A stretch of 64,000 nucleotides of DNA from Roseobacter sp. (GTDB lineage: Bacteria > Pseudomonadota > Alphaproteobacteria > Rhodobacterales > Rhodobacteraceae). This document shows, one piece after another, positions 58,504-64,000 of the stretch. The position numbers were made by a program, and so were the translations under genes. The stretch spans positions 1 through 64,000 of the forward strand of contig JAGXGZ010000047.1 in NCBI GenBank assembly GCA_024636495.1, read 5' to 3'. Below the pieces are notes generated by a model. The model was given only the letters and a program-made list of their open reading frames with translations. It did not search any database and was not told the DNA's origin. Every line of letters begins with the position of its first letter. Positions within the stretch are counted from its first letter, which is position 1.

Positions 58504-58985
58504 GATGCCTGCCTATAAGTGACCAGTAAGCCGCTGATCCAAAACCATAAAAATATGCAAAGCCAAAACAGCCCAACAACCTGAAGTTCGATCCCCGGCC
58601 CGATAAACCCCGCCGTAAGCCCATGCAATAGCACGATAGGGCTCGAGGCCAGCAGCGCCCAGAACAGCGCCAATCTCGTGGCATAGGCCGTTGGATTGCC
58701 ACGCAGCAGCTTGAGGATCAGATGCGTCAGCGCCGCCAATGCGTATAAAATCAAAGGCGCGATAAACAGCCAAGCCATCAAGGACGCGCCCAACAGCATG
58801 TTCAATTCTGTGCCGTCAATAAAAGACTGACGTGCCAAACGCGGGGTTTGTGCGACGAAAAAGATCAGGCACGCGACCATCAGGTAGATCAGGTTGCGAT
58901 CCTCACGGGTTCCCTGCCCCAACAGCCTCCTGACGACGGCTGCGGGGTTGCGATAGCTTGCAACGATTTCGCGCGTGGCCGCCAT
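58500..58985 (-). CDS. Yip1-like membrane protein (first of two)
   Basis: The 161-residue protein has about four helices (NLIYLMVACLIFFVAQ, LLGASLMAWLFIAPLILYAL, and FWALLASSPIVLLHGLTAGF) preceded by a short cytoplasmic start. It is encoded directly after sufD with a one-base overlap and is related in layout to the next gene, suggesting they act together. Confidence 0.72.
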   Translation of the reverse strand: MAATREIVASYRNPAAVVRRLLGQGTREDRNLIYLMVACLIFFVAQTPRLARQSFIDGTELNMLLGASLMAWLFIAPLILYALAALTHLILKLLRGNPTAYATRLALFWALLASSPIVLLHGLTAGFIGPGIELQVVGLFWLCIFLWFWISGLLVTYRQAS

Positions 58986-60268
58986 CAGCTGGCGTGCCGC
59001 TCAAGCCACGCGCCAAGCCGACCTGTGATTTCTTCGCGCAGGGCTTCGTCTTCGACCTCCATCACGGCTTCGGCCAGAAACGCCAAAGTCAAAAGATCGG
59101 TCGCCGGACCGTGTGGCACACCGCGCGAACGCAGGTAGAACAAGGCGTCCTCGTAAATCGCGCCAGAGGTAGAGCCATGCGAACAGGCCACATCATCGGC
59201 GTAGATCTCAAGCTCTGGCTTGGCGAGAAACTGGCTGTCTTCGTCCAGCAACAACGACTGGCTGATCTGGTAGCCGTCAGTTTTCTGTGCCCCGGCCTTG
59301 ACCAGTATCTTGCCTTGGAACACGCCCGTCGCGCCGTTGCGCAATACCTTTTTGAACACCTGACGGCTTTCGCAATTCACCGCGTCATGGGTGATAAAGA
59401 CCGTGTCATCGTGGTGAAAGTCTGCGCCATCGCCAACACAGGCGCCCGCCACATGGGCCGCAGCATCGTCACCGGTCAGTTCAATCACACAATCGTTGCG
59501 CGTCATCATGCCATTCGCGGTCAGCGTGAAAGACTTGAAGGTCGATTCCGTGCCAAGCCGGGTAAAGATATGCGTGGCGGCGCGTTGTTCATGGTCGCGA
59601 CCTTGGGCGCGCACATGGTGAAATGCAGCCTTTTCCGCAATCTCTACCTCAAGCACACCGTTATAGCGCGCGGCAACGGGGCCGTTTTCCAGCAGGGTCA
59701 TTTCGGCCCCGGCATCGATTTTAATGCAGTGATGCAGCATGGCATCGGCTGTCTCGGACCCCCGGCGATAAATGATATTGACGGGCTTGGACGGCTTACC
59801 CGTCACGTGGATCAGGATGCCATCCTGGGCAAATGCCGTGTTCAACGCTGCCAAGGGACGTGCCACAGGCGTCTGGCCACGGGTCTCGAGCACACCGTAA
59901 AGGTCGCGGGCCCAATGAAGATCAGAAGTCGCATCGGCCAACCGTTCAATCGTGATGCCCTCAAGGGTCAGGTCGTCAGACGCAGCCGCGTCAAAAACAC
60001 CGTCCACAAAGACGATCTTCAGGCGATCGATCTGATCAAACAGCGGTGTTTCATCTGATGCACGCAGCGCTGCGGGTGCAGCCAGAACCTGAACCAGCGT
60101 ATCGGGCCGGGTGTATTTCCAATACTCGTCACGGCGCTGTGGCAGGCCCATCGTCTTGACCCGCGACAGCGCATCCTTGCGGGCCGCCTCGGACCAACCA
60201 CCTTGCGGCATTTGAAGCGACGCGATCATCATGTCGGTCGGAGTTTGTTTCAATGCTGCCTCGGCCAT
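58985..60268 (-). CDS. sufD: Fe-S cluster assembly protein SufD
   Basis: The 427-residue SufD partner of SufB and SufC shows the family's beta-helix core and the C-terminal CSHGSTSGAIYEDALFYLRS and SRGVPHGPATDLLTLAFLAE. It forms the SufBC2D scaffold on which clusters are built. It overlaps sufC by one base. Confidence 0.93.
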   Translation of the reverse strand: MAEAALKQTPTDMMIASLQMPQGGWSEAARKDALSRVKTMGLPQRRDEYWKYTRPDTLVQVLAAPAALRASDETPLFDQIDRLKIVFVDGVFDAAASDDLTLEGITIERLADATSDLHWARDLYGVLETRGQTPVARPLAALNTAFAQDGILIHVTGKPSKPVNIIYRRGSETADAMLHHCIKIDAGAEMTLLENGPVAARYNGVLEVEIAEKAAFHHVRAQGRDHEQRAATHIFTRLGTESTFKSFTLTANGMMTRNDCVIELTGDDAAAHVAGACVGDGADFHHDDTVFITHDAVNCESRQVFKKVLRNGATGVFQGKILVKAGAQKTDGYQISQSLLLDEDSQFLAKPELEIYADDVACSHGSTSGAIYEDALFYLRSRGVPHGPATDLLTLAFLAEAVMEVEDEALREEITGRLGAWLERHAS

Positions 60269-61023
60269 TACGCCACCTCGGCAAGGATGTCTGCGTATCC
60301 GTTGTTTTCGACTTCAAGCGCCAGCTCTGGGCCGCCCGTCTTGATGATGCGACCGTCTGCCATGATGTGCACGACGTCAGGTTTGATGTGGTCAAGCAGA
60401 CGCTGATAGTGCGTGATGACCAAAAAGCTGCGCCCTTCCGAGCGCAAGGCGTTCACGCCATCGGCAACCAGCTTCATTGCATCAACGTCCAGACCGGAAT
60501 CCGTTTCATCAAGGATGCACATCTTAGGCTCCAGCATCGCCATCTGCAGGATTTCATTACGCTTTTTCTCACCGCCAGAAAAGCCGACATTAACCGGACG
60601 CTTCAGCATTTCAGCGTCGATTTGCAAATCTTTCGCGCGCGCCCGAACGACCTTAAGAAACTCGGCCGCTGACATTTCATCTTCGCCGCGCGCCTTGCGC
60701 TGTGCGTTCACGGCAGTGCGCAAGAACGTCATGTTGCCCACGCCGGGGATTTCGACGGGGTATTGGAACGCCAAAAACAGGCCAGCGGCCGCGCGCTCTT
60801 CGGGTTCCATATCCAGCAGGTCAACACCTTCGAGAGATGCAGAACCCCCCGTGACCACGTAGCCGTCCTTGCCGGACAGCACATAAGACAGCGTCGACTT
60901 ACCAGAGCCGTTGGGCCCCATGATCGCATGGACCTTGCCCGCTTCAATCTCAAGATCGACCCCTTTGAGGATCTGCTTGTCTTCGTCTTCCAGTTTGACC
61001 TTCAGGCCTTTGATGCTCAGCAT
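60268..61023 (-). CDS. sufC: Fe-S cluster assembly ATPase SufC
   Basis: The 251-residue ABC-type ATPase has Walker A GPNGSGKSTL, the ABC signature NVGFSGGEKKRNEI, Walker B MCILDETDSGLDVDA and a switch histidine in VITHYQRLL. The variant LDETDSGLD is typical of SufC. It drives conformational change in SufBC2D. Upstream a 90-base gap contains a short GC hairpin. Confidence 0.96.
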   Translation of the reverse strand: MLSIKGLKVKLEDEDKQILKGVDLEIEAGKVHAIMGPNGSGKSTLSYVLSGKDGYVVTGGSASLEGVDLLDMEPEERAAAGLFLAFQYPVEIPGVGNMTFLRTAVNAQRKARGEDEMSAAEFLKVVRARAKDLQIDAEMLKRPVNVGFSGGEKKRNEILQMAMLEPKMCILDETDSGLDVDAMKLVADGVNALRSEGRSFLVITHYQRLLDHIKPDVVHIMADGRIIKTGGPELALEVENNGYADILAEVA

Positions 61024-61114
61024 GGGATGGTCCTTTTCTTATGCGTCTGCGCTGCAATGACAGCGAATGGATTAAATGAAAAGCCCGCGTTGGCGGTGTT
61101 TTCGTTGAAGTATT

Positions 61115-61921
61115 TCACGCGTTAGCTCCCGCCTTTAAGGCTTTGGGAAAGCTTGCATAAAGTGCGTTTCGACAGGCATCTATACCCGCCTGATAGGCCA
61201 AGGGCGCATCCGGCTTGGGCAGATCAGCCATCGGGATCTCTTCGATCTGGATAGGGCTTGGCATCGCGCGGCCCACAGAAGCTGCATAGTCCAGGTATTT
61301 CAATCGCGACTGACCCGATGGTGCCAGCCAGGTGTTCGAGACGCCGTAGGCATCGGCCACGATCAACCCATGCAGCGAAGACGCGAAAACATGGTCGCAC
61401 GCGGCAATTGCCGCACAGACCTGTTCGGCAGGGTCGCGCGGATCAATCAGTTGGTACTTCGGGTCGCTGTCCAGCAGGGCCGTCAGCATCAGATCATCCA
61501 TCAGCGTATGATGCGGCACGATCCCGATCTTGCCGTTCGGGTTTCGTGACGCAGGCCATACATCGCTGATCAGCAACCCCGGATCGCCAAAGCGCGATAC
61601 CTCAAGCTCAAGCAAGGCCGCCGTGATCGGGCCGCGTACCAGCGCGATATTCACATGTTTGGTAAATTTCACACCGTGAACGGGATGCAAAAGCCCCGCC
61701 CCCCAGATCGTGGGACGTATGTCTTTTGCAGCCGTATAGGTCCGCTTGACCACCTGCAAAAGCGACCCAGCAGCCCAGACCTGCGCACGATTGACACCGG
61801 CGTGCACGACCTTGCGGCCTGACACATGCGCCAATACCACAGGGCTGATCGCGTCCCCGAAATTCGGGACCGCCTTCCACCAATGCAGGGACAAGGGATT
61901 TGTGTCGGCAACAGAAGTCAT
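61115..61921 (-). CDS. Polysaccharide pyruvyl transferase family protein
   Basis: The 268-residue protein of the GumL/CsaB type has HWWKAVPNFGDAISPVVLAH at the start, PTIWGAGLLHP, ALVRGPITAALLE, and FASSLHGLIVADAYG, which holds the conserved SLHG. Members transfer pyruvate to sugars of cell-surface polysaccharides. Its location inside the suf operon is unexpected and implies either co-regulation or a neutral insertion. Confidence 0.83.
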   Translation of the reverse strand: MTSVADTNPLSLHWWKAVPNFGDAISPVVLAHVSGRKVVHAGVNRAQVWAAGSLLQVVKRTYTAAKDIRPTIWGAGLLHPVHGVKFTKHVNIALVRGPITAALLELEVSRFGDPGLLISDVWPASRNPNGKIGIVPHHTLMDDLMLTALLDSDPKYQLIDPRDPAEQVCAAIAACDHVFASSLHGLIVADAYGVSNTWLAPSGQSRLKYLDYAASVGRAMPSPIQIEEIPMADLPKPDAPLAYQAGIDACRNALYASFPKALKAGANA

Positions 61922-62235
61922 CAGGCCAGCTTTACCGCCGTGCCCGATACCGAATCCATCATCATGCTATCGCCAATGATTTCATAATCGATATCAATGC
62001 CCAAAACGGCATCTGCCCCCTTGGAGCGGGCTTCGACTTCCAGCTCGACCATCGCGGCTTCGCGGGCGTGGCGCAGTTTATTCTCGTACTGTCCGGACCG
62101 ACCGCCTACGATGTCAGTGACCCGCGCAAACATATCGCGCACGAAATTTGCCCCCATGATCGTCTCGCCGACGACAATGCCCTGATAGGCAGTGATGGTG
62201 CGCCCTTCGATCGTGTTTGTAGTGGTCAGAATCAT
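61921..62235 (-). CDS. YbjQ-family (UPF0145) heavy-metal-binding-like protein
   Basis: The 104-residue protein matches the YbjQ family: [40 protein letters not shown] and AEARSK-type stretch [20 protein letters not shown]. Members form pentamers of unknown function. It is tightly packed between neighbours with one-base overlaps. Confidence 0.85.
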   Translation of the reverse strand: MILTTTNTIEGRTITAYQGIVVGETIMGANFVRDMFARVTDIVGGRSGQYENKLRHAREAAMVELEVEARSKGADAVLGIDIDYEIIGDSMMMDSVSGTAVKLA

Positions 62236-62423
62236 TTGTCATTCCCTTCCCGAAACACAACCAAGGCCACGCGGATCGCGGCATAGACCATAGCGAAGAT
62301 CAGCATCGAAAAGAATGTTGATTTAAACCCCTCGATCGAAAACCCATCCGCCCGAAACAAAGTGATCAACACCCAGAACACCACCGCCGCAACGGACACA
62401 TCCCATGTTAATTTACGCATCAT
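62232..62423 (-). CDS. Small membrane protein in the suf operon
   Basis: The 63-residue protein has two hydrophobic helices ([15 protein letters not shown] and [20 protein letters not shown]). It lies six bases after sufB and overlaps ybjQ by four. No family is recognised. Conservation of the arrangement in relatives would tell whether it belongs to the pathway. Confidence 0.65.
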   Translation of the reverse strand: MMRKLTWDVSVAAVVFWVLITLFRADGFSIEGFKSTFFSMLIFAMVYAAIRVALVVFREGNDK

Positions 62424-62429
62424 GTCGCG

Positions 62430-63944
<1,515 letters not shown>

Positions 63945-63969
63945 GATCGTCTTCCTCTCGCTGTCGGCG

Positions 63970-64000
63970 TTACGCCGCCCGCATCTGGTGTTTCTCGAAT
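63970..64000 (-). CDS. C-terminal end of the gene upstream of sufB (partial)
   Basis: One minus frame entering from the window edge reads FEKHQMRAA and stops at 63970-63972, 25 bases before sufB. In related genomes the preceding gene is often a cysteine desulfurase or regulator of the suf operon, but nine residues are too few to tell. Confidence 0.3.
   Translation of the reverse strand, partial: FEKHQMRAA

Overview
The window comes from an alphaproteobacterium, most likely a marine Rhodobacteraceae (Roseobacter-group) strain. The indications are a fused MnhAB subunit at the head of an Mrp antiporter operon, a MetF/pterin-binding methyltransferase pair of the kind linked to split methionine synthases in this family, a suf operon of alphaproteobacterial type, and a TP901-1/GTA-like tail module in the prophage. 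No ribosomal RNA or other marker allows a species call.

Layout. (1) 1-3254 is a decayed segment: the edge of an IS66-type element, a truncated ORF, fragments with stops and frameshifts (including an ArsP/DUF318 permease) and an Lrp/AsnC regulator broken by one frameshift. (2) 3383-17145 is ordinary chromosome: a PhzF-family enzyme, a secreted protein, two identical tRNA-Asp genes, the mnhABCDEFG cation/proton antiporter operon, rlmE, a Ppx/GppA phosphatase, a three-gene C1/methionine cluster and a GFA-domain protein. (3) 17286-56555 is an intact-looking 39.3-kb HK97-type, long-tailed prophage inserted in the 3' end of tRNA-Arg(CCG). A perfect 16-bp direct repeat (17286-17301 and 56540-56555) marks attL and attR. 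(4) 56691-64000 is the suf Fe-S cluster operon (sufB-x-ybjQ-pyruvyltransferase-sufC-sufD-two Yip1-like proteins-sufS), read on the minus strand.

The prophage reads right to left for its early and late genes. A CI-like repressor (plus strand, 49215) is divergent from a Cro-like gene (49128). Four copies of a 17-bp operator-like sequence lie at two places: between cI and cro, and over a TTGACA promoter at 50.56 kb that drives a plus-strand early operon. That operon runs through small unknown genes and a DUF2303 protein towards a RelA/SpoT-domain protein, a DUF4326 protein, an excisionase-like protein and the integrase. Minus-strand genes proceed from Cro through replication/regulation genes and a DNA methyltransferase to HNH, terminase, portal, S49 protease, capsid, head-tail joining, tail, tape measure, tail tip, sialidase-like tail fibre and lysis genes, ending at a strong terminator at 20.97-21.01 kb. 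Cargo lies at both ends. Near attL are a DUF4258/HTH toxin-antitoxin pair, a stand-alone HsdR-N nuclease and small membrane proteins. Near the integrase is the RelA/SpoT-domain (toxSAS/CapRel-like) gene. A plus-strand gene for a small secreted four-cysteine protein is inserted in the minus-strand tail module, and a DUF6338-like membrane protein sits in the lysogeny region.

The most notable points are the RelA/SpoT-domain candidate defence toxin, the attL cargo cassette, a clear A9 slippery site that would fuse the two tail assembly chaperones by -1 frameshifting, a 1-nt frameshift in the tail tip gene, and the secreted moron.
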